Of a stretch of DNA of 32,459 nucleotides, positions 1 to 9,590 are shown piece after piece. Position 1 is the first letter of the stretch; every line of letters begins with the position of its first letter. Origin of the DNA: Chara braunii (lineage: Eukaryota; Streptophyta; Charophyceae; Charales; Characeae); the NCBI GenBank assembly GCA_003427395.1, contig BFEA01000537.1:962198-994656 (forward strand), in the 5' to 3' direction. Made by a program: the position numbers and the translations under genes. The notes beneath the pieces are model-generated. The model had not been told where the DNA came from and did no database searches. It was given only the letters and a program-made list of their open reading frames with translations.

Positions 1-178
1 CAGTTCGAATCTCCCTACAGCCTACAACCTACGGCGACCTACTTACCACTGGCTATCGTGCAGGTCACGGGTTCAACTCCAGGGAACTGTGCAGATACTG
101 TACACAGGTAAGCTGAGGTCAAGGGATTGACCCCTGGGATCTGCATCGGCTACTGCCAAAGGTGAAAACTGTTTCACA
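1..178. other. Unassigned left edge with Pol III B-box-like words
   Basis: No coding frame and no match to the LTR family that starts at 179. Positions 70-80 (GGTTCAACTCC) fit the RNA polymerase III B-box consensus GGTTCRANYCC exactly, and the first 16 bases hold a weaker version. No convincing A box, cloverleaf or tail was found, so I do not call a tRNA or SINE. Confidence 0.3.
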
Positions 179-723
179 GGGCCTGTACGGACAATATCAG
201 AGTCTGCAATGATGTTTCCCTCCGAAAGGGAGGAGGTACCGGTTGCTTGGGAGGCCGAGCGCCCTGGAAGTCACCGCCCAGGAGGCAAGTAGGCCGCTAT
301 ATCTGGAGGCTGAGCGAAGAGCCCAGCCTCATTCTTCAGTTTGCAAGTTTGAAGACACACTGCTGGAGCGCTGGCTACTACAGCGCTGCTGGGAGGAAAA
401 AGACCGGGAGCTTCCACCTCGGCTAAGGTGGAGCTTTACCGGTAGGAGGAGGAGGGAAAACAGGACTAAGGAGGAGAGTGGCGAGGTACCTACCTGGCTA
501 TGGTGGACACCATCTTCATCACCTTGTTAGGCGCTGCATCTAGAAGGCCCCAGTTGGGGTAATGTCGCATCAAGGAAGCTCGGGGCAGAGTCAGGCATGG
601 CGGCTGAATGGGCAGCGACATTGCTGCTTTGGGTTATCCTTTGCACAGGCGGGGAGCAACATAGCTGCTTTGGGTTGTCCTTTGCACAGGAGGGTACAAC
701 CCTCAGGAGTCCACCATAGCCTC
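179..723 (+). mobile_element. LTR fragment, left LTR of plus-strand Ty3/Gypsy element G2
   Basis: This stretch aligns along its length with 11690-12236 of the 3' LTR of G2, in the same orientation, with substitutions and short indels. It shares the block around AGGGCCTGTACGG at its left end and two tandem copies of a roughly 47-bp unit (GGGCAGCGACAT...TTTGCACA) near 606-690. Similarity stops at 723, where the LTR continues in the other copy but here an unrelated TGTTATGTACCC begins. The left part of the LTR (about 460 bp) is missing. I interpret it as the remains of the 5' LTR of G2, interrupted by insertion of G1. Confidence 0.8.
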
Positions 724-1850
724 TGTTATGTACCCGATTGAACTTCAATCCACAATGAATTCACACGTTCCCATACACGCATGCAATTGCAGAGTAGACT
801 CGAAGGAGGAAAATCCACACAAAACCGGAGAGAAGATATGCACAGCGGAAGCTCGAAATACACAGGGAATTGAAAAACGAATTTCAATTCTGCAATCCGC
901 CGTCCTCCTCCAATCAATCCAAAGTACTTGTTCCAAGAATCACAACCGCATTTACAACAACCCCGAACAATCAAAAACAAGTGTTCAACGAAGTCTGCAG
1001 GAGTCTTCATCTTCCTCCTCGCCACCTCATACCCCTGGCTATGGCTGCCGTAGCAGCAGTAACCCCACAGCCGTCACAACCTGCCAGTCTGAACCAGCAA
1101 CCCCAATAATAGCAGTGCCAGCTCAGCGCCTGCACGGCAGTGCAGCGTTGGAAGTCCTGATGAAGAAGGAGACAACCAATCCGGCACTTCGAAGAAGACA
1201 AAAACGAAGTTCCTCTTGAGGAGGGACAACAAATATGGCTGCCAAGTGTAGAAAGGCAGCGCCCAAACCCAAACAACACAGTCCTGGTGAAGCTCTTGCG
1301 CAGAGCTGCTGACAGCAGCAGTGCTATCTCCAACTTCGTGTCCTAGCCCCAGCTATGGCTGGGCTTCGAGAAAGAAGATGTCCTCGCCCAAAATAACGCA
1401 GCAACGCTTCGGCCATGAACGGGCAGCGTTTTCCCAGCAATAGTGTCGAGAAAAGACCCAACCCAAATTTCCTGCCCACTACTTCTACCCTCTGCCTAGA
1501 CCTACGACGGACTGACCAAGCAACAACCCAAGACTCACCTGTATCTAGATGGAAACAGGGGAAAAGGGGACCTAGACCTATCACAAAGGAAAAGGCATAG
1601 GCCGAATGGCCTAAGACTACCAAACAGAGACTACTAGTAGCTGACTCAGGGATCAAGTCCCACACAACTCAACACTCACAAACAAGACACACAGATCACA
1701 GGTCACTGGATGAAGTCCCGCAAGGCTCAAAACAGGCAAACAGCAAACAAACAGGCAACACGCAGGCAAAGGTTGCGGGATCAAGTCCCCCCAACAACGA
1801 CAGGTGCGAAATTACTGTACAGCCCGCTTGTAGCACTGCAATTCATTGCA
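724..1850 (-). mobile_element. Candidate 3' LTR of G1
   Basis: The right boundary is set by TGCAATG (minus strand, starting 1850) directly after the polypurine tract. The left boundary is set by ...CATAACA ending at 724, exactly where the interrupted G2 LTR stops. This gives a 1127-bp segment with TG...CA ends. Only one copy is in the window, so LTR identity cannot be proved by comparison. Inside are a 9-bp perfect inverted repeat at 868-891 (GAATTGAAA / TTTCAATTC) and three GGGATCAAGTCCC-like words near 1650, 1690 and 1780. The open frames here (for example 728-1219) look non-coding. Confidence 0.5.
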
Positions 1851-1851
1851 T

Positions 1852-1864
1852 TCCTACCCTCCCG
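1852..1864 (-). other. Polypurine tract of G1
   Basis: On the minus strand GGGAGGGTAGGA lies between the end of the coding frame (1883) and the proposed LTR start (1850). This is the normal site and composition of the plus-strand primer for retrotransposon DNA synthesis. The boundary is inferred from position. Confidence 0.5.
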
Positions 1865-1882
1865 GGGAGCGAGGACCCTGAG

Positions 1883-3304
1883 CTAGGAGTGTCCACGAGG
1901 AGACCGTCTGAGGAACTTTCCACTTTGTTCAGCCACGTAGAACCGCACAATTGAATTGGAAGACTTGAGAAGTTCCTTTCTTGTAAACCAACGGTTCTCA
2001 GTATGAGGTTGGAAGAGGAACTTGACAAGATATTAACAGTCGGGGCCAGTGCCCCATTGGTCCTCAATGCTCTCGACTTCATATCCCTTTCCAGGGATAG
2101 GAGGTCCAAATTGCTGTGGCCGATTAGGAAATGCGTCACCGGGAGTGAAAGGCAGCAGTTTTGAGGCATGGGAGACAGGATAGGTCCTGATATGTGGGAG
2201 TACAGCAAGTACATAAGAAGGCCCAAAAGGGTCTGCTCCCACAGTATCAAGTACCTGCCATGGGCCATAGTATATAGGCAACAACTTTCGTGATATATCC
2301 TGTTCATCAATTGACTCTGATCTTTTCACCCAGACCCAGTGACCAGGCCGAATAGGAGAGGGAGAACGATGCTTATTGGCCTGGTCTATCACCCTTTTTT
2401 GAGCCTTGAACATGTTTGTTCTGGCTTTCTCTAGGTCTTTCTCATAACTCTTGGTGAACTCTGCAGTCCCAGGAGTTAGTTTAGGCTTGGTTTTGTCAAT
2501 GAGATCGTCAAGAGGTTGTCCGAAGTCCCTGGCAAAGTGAAGCCTATAGGGCGTAAAGCCTGTAGTGCTGTGAACGGAAGTATTATACATAAGTTGAGCC
2601 CTGGACAAATGTTTGTCCCAGTCCTGTTGATCAGGAGTGATCACAGGACGCAGCAGCTGAAACAAGACTTGGTTCATCACTTCAGCATGTCCATCGGCTT
2701 CAGGATGCCTGCCTGAAGTCATGTCTAGCCTGGAATGGAGGTAGTCTTTACAGAAAGACTGTCATTCATCGCTGCAAAACCTGGGGTCTCTGTCACGTAC
2801 AATGGAGGTTGGGCACCCATGTACATTAACCCACCTCTCAGCAAACAACTCTCTGACCAGAGGAACTCTGGCCTCAGCAGGTGAGGGAATAAACTCAACA
2901 AATTTAGAGAAACGATCGATACATACCATTACCTGTCTCATGCCACGAGGGGTGGTCTTGCCCAAATCAGTGAAGTCAATGAACACTGAGTCACCTGGAC
3001 CATCTGGAATAGGCAATGGTTTGAGTAATCCCATAGGAGGTCGCCTGTGGACCTTGTTCCTTTGGCATAACTCGCAAGTCTCTAAGTACTTGAGAATATC
3101 CTCCATCCTTGACCAATAAAAGCGTTGGGTCAGGGCAACATAAGTCTTTAGGAACCCAAAGTGACCTCGAGCATCGTGACTCTCTGAAATCAGATGAGTT
3201 ATGATTTTGGGATCATTAGGAATGCACAAGCGTTCTTCTCCTTCATTGATGGTGTATAGGAGATCTGAAGTCAAGGCATAGCCTGGCTCAGAATTGGGAT
3301 CCAC
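1883..3304 (-). pseudogene. G1 integrase and chromodomain-like C-terminus
   Basis: The integrase would insert the element cDNA into the genome. Its N-terminal zinc finger is present as H-x4-H (HDARGH) and C-x2-C (CELC). The catalytic DDE triad is visible as FIDF(D), VRDRD(D) and the E of GHAEVMN. It is followed by the GPY-like region (IYYGPW...GPSY) and a chromodomain-like tail (YEVESIEDQ, YLVKF, ENRWFTRKELL). The frame continues from the RT without shift. Three stops break it: TAG 3305-3307 at the boundary, TGA 2762-2764 where a Trp is expected, and TAA 2033-2035 in the chromodomain where a Gln would fit. The natural end is the TAG at 1883-1885. Chromodomains of this clade bind modified histones and steer insertion to heterochromatin; that role is inferred here. 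Confidence 0.85.
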
Positions 3305-4505
3305 CTACAGATTCCTAATAATAGGACCAAAGACAGGGTCCTGAGGCAACGCATCAGCAATAGCCTGGCGTGTGGAGTCTCCAAATGAGTAAGTATGAAC
3401 AATAGCTGCAAATGTGTCAGGTCTGCGAGAAAGAGCATCCGCTACTCTGTTATAACATCCCTTTTTGTGTTTCAGTTCAAAGTCAAAGGAGTCAATGAAC
3501 TGAATATACCTCGCCAACTTGTCATAATGGTCAGAGTAAACCTTGAAGTGTCTTCCCAGTAAGAAGTGCTTCCATTGTTTGAGGGCACACACAAGGGCAA
3601 ACAAATCTTTCTCATAAGTAGATGCCTGAACTTTTTGTGCCTTGATTTTCTTACTCATGAACTCCACAGGCTTGAGGTCGGACCCATCAACTTGCTGGAG
3701 GACAGCCCCTACACCATACTGACTTGCATCTGTGGTCAACACAAATGGCAAGGTAGGGTCGGGAAGCCTCAACACAGGTGCTTGGGTCAAGGCTTTCTCC
3801 AATCTGGAGAAAGCCAATTGGTATGTGGGTGTCCACCTGAAAGGAACATTTTTTGCCAATAGGTTAGTCAGAGGAGTGGCCACATAAGAAAAGTTTCTGA
3901 TAAACTTTCTGTAGTAAGATGCCAGACCCATGAAAGACCTGATGTCCCTAACAGTTTGTGGTTGTGGCCAATCCCTGGCAGCAGCCACTTTGGAGGCTTC
4001 TGGGGAAAGACCATCTGCAGAAATAACATGTCCCAAATACAAAACAGAAGATGATTTTTCTGTATTTATTTTGTATTTGTTTTCCCTCAAAATCTGCAGA
4101 ATTTTTCTGAGATGATCAGCGTGGTAAACAACATTCTTGCTGAACACCAAAATATCATCCAGATAGACCACCACAAAACGATCAAGAAATGGTTTAAAAA
4201 TTTTGTTCATTTCTGTTTGGAAGGTTCCTGGTGCATTGCATAACCCAAAGGGCGTGCCATACCGGGTTTTAAAGGCTGTCTTAGCAACATCCTCCTCAAC
4301 CATTTCGATATGATGATACTCGGATTTCAGATCGATTTTGCTGAAAACTTTGCAGCCTTGCACCATATCCAACAGGTCATCAATCCTAGGCAAGGGCTTT
4401 TAGCTCTTCCTAGTGATCTTGTTCAGGCCCCTATAATCAATACACATCCTGAGTTCACCATTTCCTTTGGGAACAAAGAGAACTGGTGCCCCTAAGACAA
4501 GTTGT
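3305..4505 (-). pseudogene. G1 reverse transcriptase and RNase H
   Basis: The RT copies element RNA into cDNA and the RNase H degrades the RNA strand. Visible RT motifs are [39 protein letters not shown], a PFGLCNAPGTFQ block, and the intact catalytic YLDD at 4154-4165. RNase H follows with the four acidic positions in TTDAS, YEKDLF, YSDH and VADALSRR. The fold therefore looks catalytically complete apart from the stop TAA at 4394-4396, in a place where related elements have a charged or polar residue. The usual stretch just before LGAPV (the EKGWIRPS-type linker) is missing from this strand because it lies inverted at 4506-4838. Confidence 0.9.
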
Positions 4506-4838
4506 TATTGCTTGAAGGCAAAATAATTTTACAACTTGTCTAAACAGACTGATCATCAGAATCTTTTTGTTGCCTATGTGGCACAAACTGATTCATCCAC
4601 CCCTCAGTGTGATCCCATCATCAAAAGAGTGGTTGATGATTATGCAGACTTAGCTCAGGAGCCTACTGGACTTGTCCATAGGCAGACCAAACATCGCATA
4701 GAGATCCTACCTGACTCAGCTCCTCCCAAGGGCAGAGTCTATAGGATGTCTACTGTTGAGTTGGATGAGCTGAGAAAGCAATTAGAGACACTAACTGAGA
4801 AGGGTAAGACACAAGGTCTAAGCTCACCCTGTTCAGTT
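4506..4838 (+). pseudogene. Inverted protease-RT linker segment of G1
   Basis: An open frame on the plus strand, opposite to the rest of G1, encodes the linker that normally precedes RT in Ty3/Gypsy elements. DDYADLAQEPTGL, HRIEILPDSAPPKG, YRMSTVELDELRKQLE and EKG are in the canonical order. Its C-terminal end points away from the RT it should join. The segment is flanked by perfect palindromic words: GACAAGTTGT / ACAACTTGTC at 4496-4505 and 4531-4540, and GTTCAGTT-TTT-AACTGAAC at 4831-4849. The simplest reading is a local inversion inside G1. An assembly error is the alternative. Confidence 0.8.
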
Positions 4839-4841
4839 TTT

Positions 4842-5296
4842 AACTGAACACTAGGCACAGCCCAGTCAATGCATGGATTAGTTGCCCTTAACCATTTCAG
4901 GCTCAGAACCAGATCAAAAGGCAAGTGTGGAAACACATAGAAGTTCAGGCTATGTCTGACTTCTCCTTTGGCATCAAAGGTGACTGGCACACCTTTAATA
5001 ACCTGTTGGACTGTGACAAATTGGGCATTCCCAAACTATATGCATAAGGGGTGCTCAAGGTCTGAGACCTTGAGTCCCAAGTGGAGTTTCTGTACTCCTG
5101 CAGGGGAGATGAAATTCCTTGTAGCACCACAGTCTAACAGTGCTTTTATCCGGGTTCTGTTAATTAGAGGTTTGAGAAAAATCAGGTCTGACTTCACTTT
5201 TCTCTTCTCCTTCAGTTGGAGATGAAGGGAGCAGAGCTGATCAGTCTCTTCCTCAGATAAGGGTTCATCCAAGAAAGGCTCCGTGTATACATACAA
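4842..5296 (-). pseudogene. G1 aspartic protease
   Basis: The pepsin-like retroviral-type protease would cut the gag-pol polyprotein. The active-site motif LLDCGATRNFIS (D-C-G-A form) is present, followed downstream by PFDLVLSLKWLRATNPCIDW, the flap/C-terminal motif usually read as D-x3-G-M-x-W-L. Here the second Gly of that motif is Ser. TAG at 5036-5038 splits the domain in frame, at a place where a Gln codon would fit. The C-terminus ends at the palindrome that marks the inversion breakpoint. An acidic stretch (SEEETDQ) precedes the domain. Two further in-frame stops, TAG 5384-5386 and TGA 5363-5365, separate it from the zinc knuckle. Confidence 0.8.
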
Positions 5297-5386
5297 AGAC
5301 TCAGTTGCAGCCTCAACACAATCAGGCTCAAAGACTGATTCACCTTCAAAGGAAGGGTGAATTCAGTTCAGCAGGGGTGGTTGCTA

Positions 5387-6866
5387 CCTCTGCTGGTCTG
5401 TTAAGTTTTTTGAAGTGTTAGTGCCCCAAGTGGGGCAGTCCTTCACAAAGTGTTTCTTAGCACATCTGAGGCAAACTCCCTGATCCTTTCTTTTCTGTCA
5501 TTTCCCCTCAGGAATCTTGAGACTTCTCCAGGGGAAAGTGGCAGGATCCATGGGATTAGCTGGACAGGTGGCACCCTTTGGAAGATTGGGTACCTGCGGG
5601 CCACCTGGGTGTTTGCCTGCACCCTTAGGATTGGAGGGGCTTTGGGGCTGAAACTGACTTTTGCCTTTCAACAGGCTCATTAGAGTCTGACCCAGCAACA
5701 GGGCAGCCTGATCTGGTGTGGCTCCTGCATCTAGACCAGTTGAGGGAACAGATCCTCCCTCGTCAGAGCCTGCAGAGTCATCATCAGATCCTGCAGCATA
5801 CAATCCTCCCTTTCCCTTTCTCCTGTTCTGGGAAGAGGAGGTGCTTCCCCTTTGGGAAGAGGTCTGGAGATGGAGTGTGGCCTCCATATCCAGTGCTGCC
5901 CTGCCAAAAGACCTCCAGTCTTTGTGGCTTGCAGTAAACAGGGCCTTGGCATATGTCTCTGTAGCAGCCCTGACAAACCATGTCAGCTTGTCCTGCTCAG
6001 ACATTTCCAAACCATGTGTGGAGGTTAGTTTCTCCCACTCTGCATAGAGCTTGGAGAGTGATCCACGCCACTTACTCTGGCCTAGTCTCACAAGCTCATC
6101 CTTTGCTTTACGGGCCTTTTCCTTGTCAGCAAACGTGGTTTCCAGACCCAAAAAAATGGCATTCAGACCAACTGCAGCAATCCAATCGTCCAGCTGCTTC
6201 TGAGCCTTGCTGGCCTCGGAAGTTGCCCACTTTAGTGCTGCCCCTGACAGAAGGGCCACTGTGGCACGTGCCTTGTCCACCTCTAGGTAGGTATAGCCCC
6301 TGAGGTAAGACCTCATCTGGGCTATCCAGTCTGAGACGTCCACTTTGGGGTCTTCCCCAGTGAACTTCTCAGGTTGGGCCATCTTGGGAAATCGCAGTTC
6401 CGGCTGCACAGTGCCGGAACCCGGTTCCCCTGTGGGCACAGTCCCAGAGACCTGCACCACCTTCTCTTTTGGAGGAGGTGGTGAAGTCTTGGGAGAACCA
6501 GGACGGGATGATTGTGGTGTGGGTGCCGGAGGGGGGCTAAGAGGAGGGCCAGTAGGGTGAGGAGAGGGTATAGGCGTAGGAGGGAAATGCCTGCAAAACG
6601 TTGCTTACAATTTTTCCAGTTTGCTGTCAATAGATGACAGTTGGGACTCAACTGCTGAGTTCCGTTCATCCCAGGATGTGAAAACATCCCGGTTGTGAGC
6701 GGATTCCAGCAGTACCAATTCTGCAAGATTTCGCGTGACATCAGCCACACGGGCGTCCACAAGGACCTTGGCAATGGTGTCCAGTAGGTCAGATCTTCTG
6801 GCTGCTGTTTCTCCTTTCCTAGTTGCCTCTGCCTTCTCCCTCTTTAATCTCTCTACTTCCAGGCAG
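5387..6866 (-). pseudogene. G1 gag (capsid and nucleocapsid), 5'-truncated
   Basis: Gag packages element RNA into virus-like particles. In minus-strand order it has a charged helical part (EVERLKREKAEATRKG, 6860 to 6780), a second helical part ending ESQLSSIDSKLEKL, a proline-rich linker, and a capsid-like domain (PEKFTGEDPKVDVSDWIAQM, about 6380-5900). A Ser-rich tail and a zinc knuckle CLRCAKKHFVKDC at about 5425-5465 follow. The knuckle reads C-x2-C-x3-H-x4-C, one residue shorter than the usual C-x2-C-x4-H-x4-C; the Gly normally before His is missing. In-frame stops are TAA 6605-6607 and TGA 5498-5500. The N-terminus is lost at the junction near 6867. Confidence 0.8.
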
Positions 6867-6893
6867 GGGTGTCCAGTAGGTCAGATCTTCTGG
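6776..6893. repeat. 26-bp exact direct repeat at the G1/G2 junction
   Basis: The word from GGTGTCCAGTAGG to CTTCTGG occurs exactly at 6776-6801 and again at 6868-6893, 92 bp apart and in the same orientation. The first copy is part of G1 gag (antisense). The second sits where G1 stops and G2 begins. It fits templated filler DNA copied from a nearby template during end-joining repair. Confidence 0.75.
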
Positions 6894-7664
6894 TTGTTGA
6901 TTTCATGCATAGTCTGCAGCAGTACAAGATCTCCCGGGTGGATCAGGTGGCAAAAAGACCACCAGCCGCAAACAGTTTCCGGGCAGCAACCGTTTTGCAG
7001 CGTGCGATCAAGTTGAGGTTGACGAGGAGGCCTTCGCAGATGACCCTTCTCTTGGTGACGATCAAGAGCAAGACTGCGAGGCATCTTGCTCTTCGTCAGC
7101 CCACGAGTCCGGCTATGTAGATGCTGATGAATCAATGAATGCCTTTAAAAGGACTACCTTCAAAAGTAAGGGGCCGAAGAACTCAGTGAAGAACAACACT
7201 AACACCATCCACCTCCCCAAGACAGTGACGATTCCAACCAAACCGGAGGATCATGCCACAAAACCATGGGTAGATCTCCGGATTAGTGAAAATGAGTGGA
7301 AACACAAGGTGAAGAAGGGGGTTTGCTTGCATTGCACCAAACCGGGACACTCAGTCCAACATTGCTTCAGATTGCAGCAGGGAAACCAACAGAGGTGGTA
7401 GAGACATCATCAACACACTCTACAGACGGAGAGGCTGAACATGTAAGTGCAGGTTCTTCACCGCATTCTGATCCCACTCAACAAACCTCTCTTGAGACCC
7501 CATCTAATGCCGATTCCAAGACTGAGAAATTGCACATCCTCTACAAGGAGCCTTGGTTGGAGTCAGAAGAAATTGACTTGCATGCTCTCTTGTTGTGCTG
7601 GGCTCATATGAAGCAAGAACGCGCAACGGAGAACGAAGTTGATCTTCTTCAAACTCCACATTAA
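6894..7664 (+). pseudogene. G2 gag C-terminal part with zinc knuckle
   Basis: The sequence starts abruptly after the junction with FMHSLQQYKISRVDQVAKRP. A shift near 7030 leads into an acidic stretch (DEEAFADDPSLGDDQEQDCE), and a basic region FKRTTFKSKGPKNSVKN follows. The nucleocapsid zinc knuckle CLHCTKPGHSVQHC at about 7324-7365 has the full C-x2-C-x4-H-x4-C pattern. After it the sensible frame moves by one (near 7390) into an acidic Ser/Thr-rich linker ending NEVDLLQ, and another shift near 7650 leads into protease. Frames were judged by composition and by continuity with the domains on either side. Confidence 0.7.
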
Positions 7665-8031
7665 TGGTCGATACATCCGTGTGCTGGCTGATTGTGGCGC
7701 AACCGCCAACTACTTCTCACCACACGACATTTGTAAGGCACGCTTGGGAGTGAAGCAAGTGATTTTGCAAAATCCTTGTTGAAACCAAGAGGTTGTCACA
7801 TCTACATATGCAATCAAAGTTGTGCGCACTACCTTTGACACAGACCGCACAATCACGTATAAGTTGAACTTCTATGTCCTTGATAAGTGCCCCTTTGACG
7901 CAGTTATTGGCTTGGGCTGGTTGCAGGCCCAATGTGAAAGAACCACGTGGAAGGACTCACAATTCTGGTCAAAGATGCCATGGGGATTGAGCGTCCAGTC
8001 CTCTTGGACGAGCCGGACGAGTCCCAAGTAA
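7650..8031 (+). pseudogene. G2 aspartic protease
   Basis: The domain opens with FKLHINGRYIRVLADCGATANYF, which carries the D-C-G-A active site at about 7690-7700, and continues to YKLNFYVLDKCPFDAVIGLGWLQAQ, the conserved D-x3-G-x-x-W-L end. One TGA near 7780 interrupts it in frame. Frame and spacing match the knuckle and the RT to either side. The layout mirrors the G1 protease, including the Cys in the active-site triplet, which supports the two elements being related. Confidence 0.75.
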
Positions 8032-8259
8032 CTTTTCTTAATGCAATGAAATTTTGTGCAAATCTATATAGCCTTTGTTAGGCCTGCTCATGTGCCTTCT
8101 ATTTTTATTGTACATAATGATTCTACTTTGCATGTCGTTTCTACTTCTAATGCAACGACTTCCACCTCTACTGAATCTACTTCTAGTCCAAACAATTATG
8201 CTTCAAATCCTGTTGTTTTGGCTACACCTATGTAGTTCGGTATGCTTGTACCAGATTCT

Positions 8260-9590
8260 GATGATCTACCTCCGGAGATTCTATAAGAGATCCTTAGCCT
8301 TCTCAACCGATTCCCTAAAGTTTTGGCCGAACCCCGTGGAGTTCCTGTGCGTCCGGTCCGACACAAGATCGAGTTGATAGAAGGCAACAGTCCTCCAAAG
8401 GGTTGTGTCTAGCGAATGGGCTCAAGCAAATTGGAGGAGTTGTGAAGGCAGATCGATGACATGCTTGAAAAAGGTTGGATCAAGCTACGGATGTGGATCG
8501 ATTACCGCGGACTGAATATAATAACAAGAAAGAATGCATACCCTTTGCCACACATTGATGATCTGCTCGATACTGCAAGTGGATACAAGTTCTTCAGCAA
8601 GATCGATCTAAAATCTGGTTATCACCAGATTGAAGTCGACCCCGAAGACCAGCATAAGACTGCATTCAAAACTCGCGATGGGTTGTACGAATTTACCGTC
8701 GCGCCCTTCGGCCTCACGAATACACCGACCACCTTCCAAAGTCTCATGGACAAGGTGTTTCGCAATCAGATCAATCGATTTGTTGTTGTTTATTTGAATG
8801 GCATACTACTCTTCAACAAATCAATTGAGGAACACATGAGACACCTTGAGCAAGTGTTGCAAATCCTCAAGGATGCGCACCTCCATCTCAACTTAGAGAA
8901 ATATGAGTTTGGGAGAGACAACGCCATCTACCTTGGACATCGGTTGTCCGCTGCAGGCCTAGAGCCCGAGGCAACCAAAGTTGACGTCACCCGCAAATGG
9001 CCTCAACCGGCAAATGTCCGAGAGTTTCATTCTTTTCTTGGTCTCACGCCGTACTACCGCAAGTTTGTGCCCAAATTCTCTATCATCGCTCGTCCACTGT
9101 CCAAATTGACAAGCACGGACGTGTCTTACATGTGGGATGGGGAATGCACAACCGCCTTCCAAGCATTGAAGGAGGTCTTCGTGAGTCATCCGGTGCTCTC
9201 CATTGCAAATCCCAAACTTACATTCATAGTAACTACGGATGCAAGCTTGTATGAAATCGGCGCAGTGCTGCAGCAAGATGATGGTGACGACTTACGTCCG
9301 CTTGAGTACTATAGCAAACGCATGCCAGTCATAAGGTAGCTGCCTCCACCTAAATGCGAGAACTCTATGCCTTGAGAGAGGCACTAGACCATTGGAAACA
9401 CTACCTCTTGGGTCGCCATTTCAAAGTGTTCTCAAACCAGGAGACTTCGAAATGGATCCAGACACAAATTAATCCACCAACTACATTGACCCGCTGGATG
9501 CATGAGATTGATGTGTATGATTTTGAACTGAAACACAAGAAAGGTTGTTACAATTGCGTTGCGGATGCTTTGTCTCACCACCTTGAGTAA
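8260..9590 (+). pseudogene. G2 reverse transcriptase and RNase H, inactive
   Basis: The linker (LNRFPKVLAEPRG, HKIELIEGNSPPKG) runs through three stops into DDMLEKGWIK. It then jumps directly to LRMWIDYRGLN at about 8485, so about 20 residues of the usual PSxSPxGAPVLFVKKKDG block are deleted in frame. FFSKIDLKSGYHQIE and APFGLTNTPTTFQS are clear. The catalytic YLDD has become YLNG at 8791-8802, losing both aspartates. RNase H has TTDAS and VADALS, but the usual TDH is SNQ, so a third catalytic acid is lost. A one-base shift near 9335 and a stop before MRELYALREAL split the RNase H. This copy cannot encode active enzyme. Confidence 0.85.

Larger units (their letters stand above)
724..6867 (-). 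mobile_element. Ty3/Gypsy chromovirus-like LTR retrotransposon G1, 5'-truncated
   Basis: Read on the minus strand, the order is gag, zinc knuckle, protease, RT, RNase H, integrase, chromodomain-like C-terminus, polypurine tract and candidate 3' LTR. This is the Ty3/Gypsy (Metaviridae) order. All recognisable domains lie in one reading frame from about 6860 to 1883, so there is no net frameshift, but nine in-frame stops break it. The segment 4506-4838 is inverted. The 5' LTR, PBS and gag start are absent; sequence jumps into G2 at about 6868. The element sits inside an LTR of G2. It is not autonomous. Confidence 0.85.

Noticed and set aside
728-1333. Plus and minus frames up to 163 codons in the G1 LTR
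   Set aside because: Inside a proposed LTR, on both strands, low-complexity Ser/Thr/Gln; no domain.
1843-2310. 155-codon minus-strand frame
   Set aside because: Shadow of the integrase/chromodomain frame, which runs to the stop at 1883 in another phase.
6322-6774. 150-codon minus-strand frame in G1 gag
   Set aside because: Shadow frame. The true gag frame is another one, followed by continuity of helical and proline-rich segments and by codon phase with 6460 and 5498.
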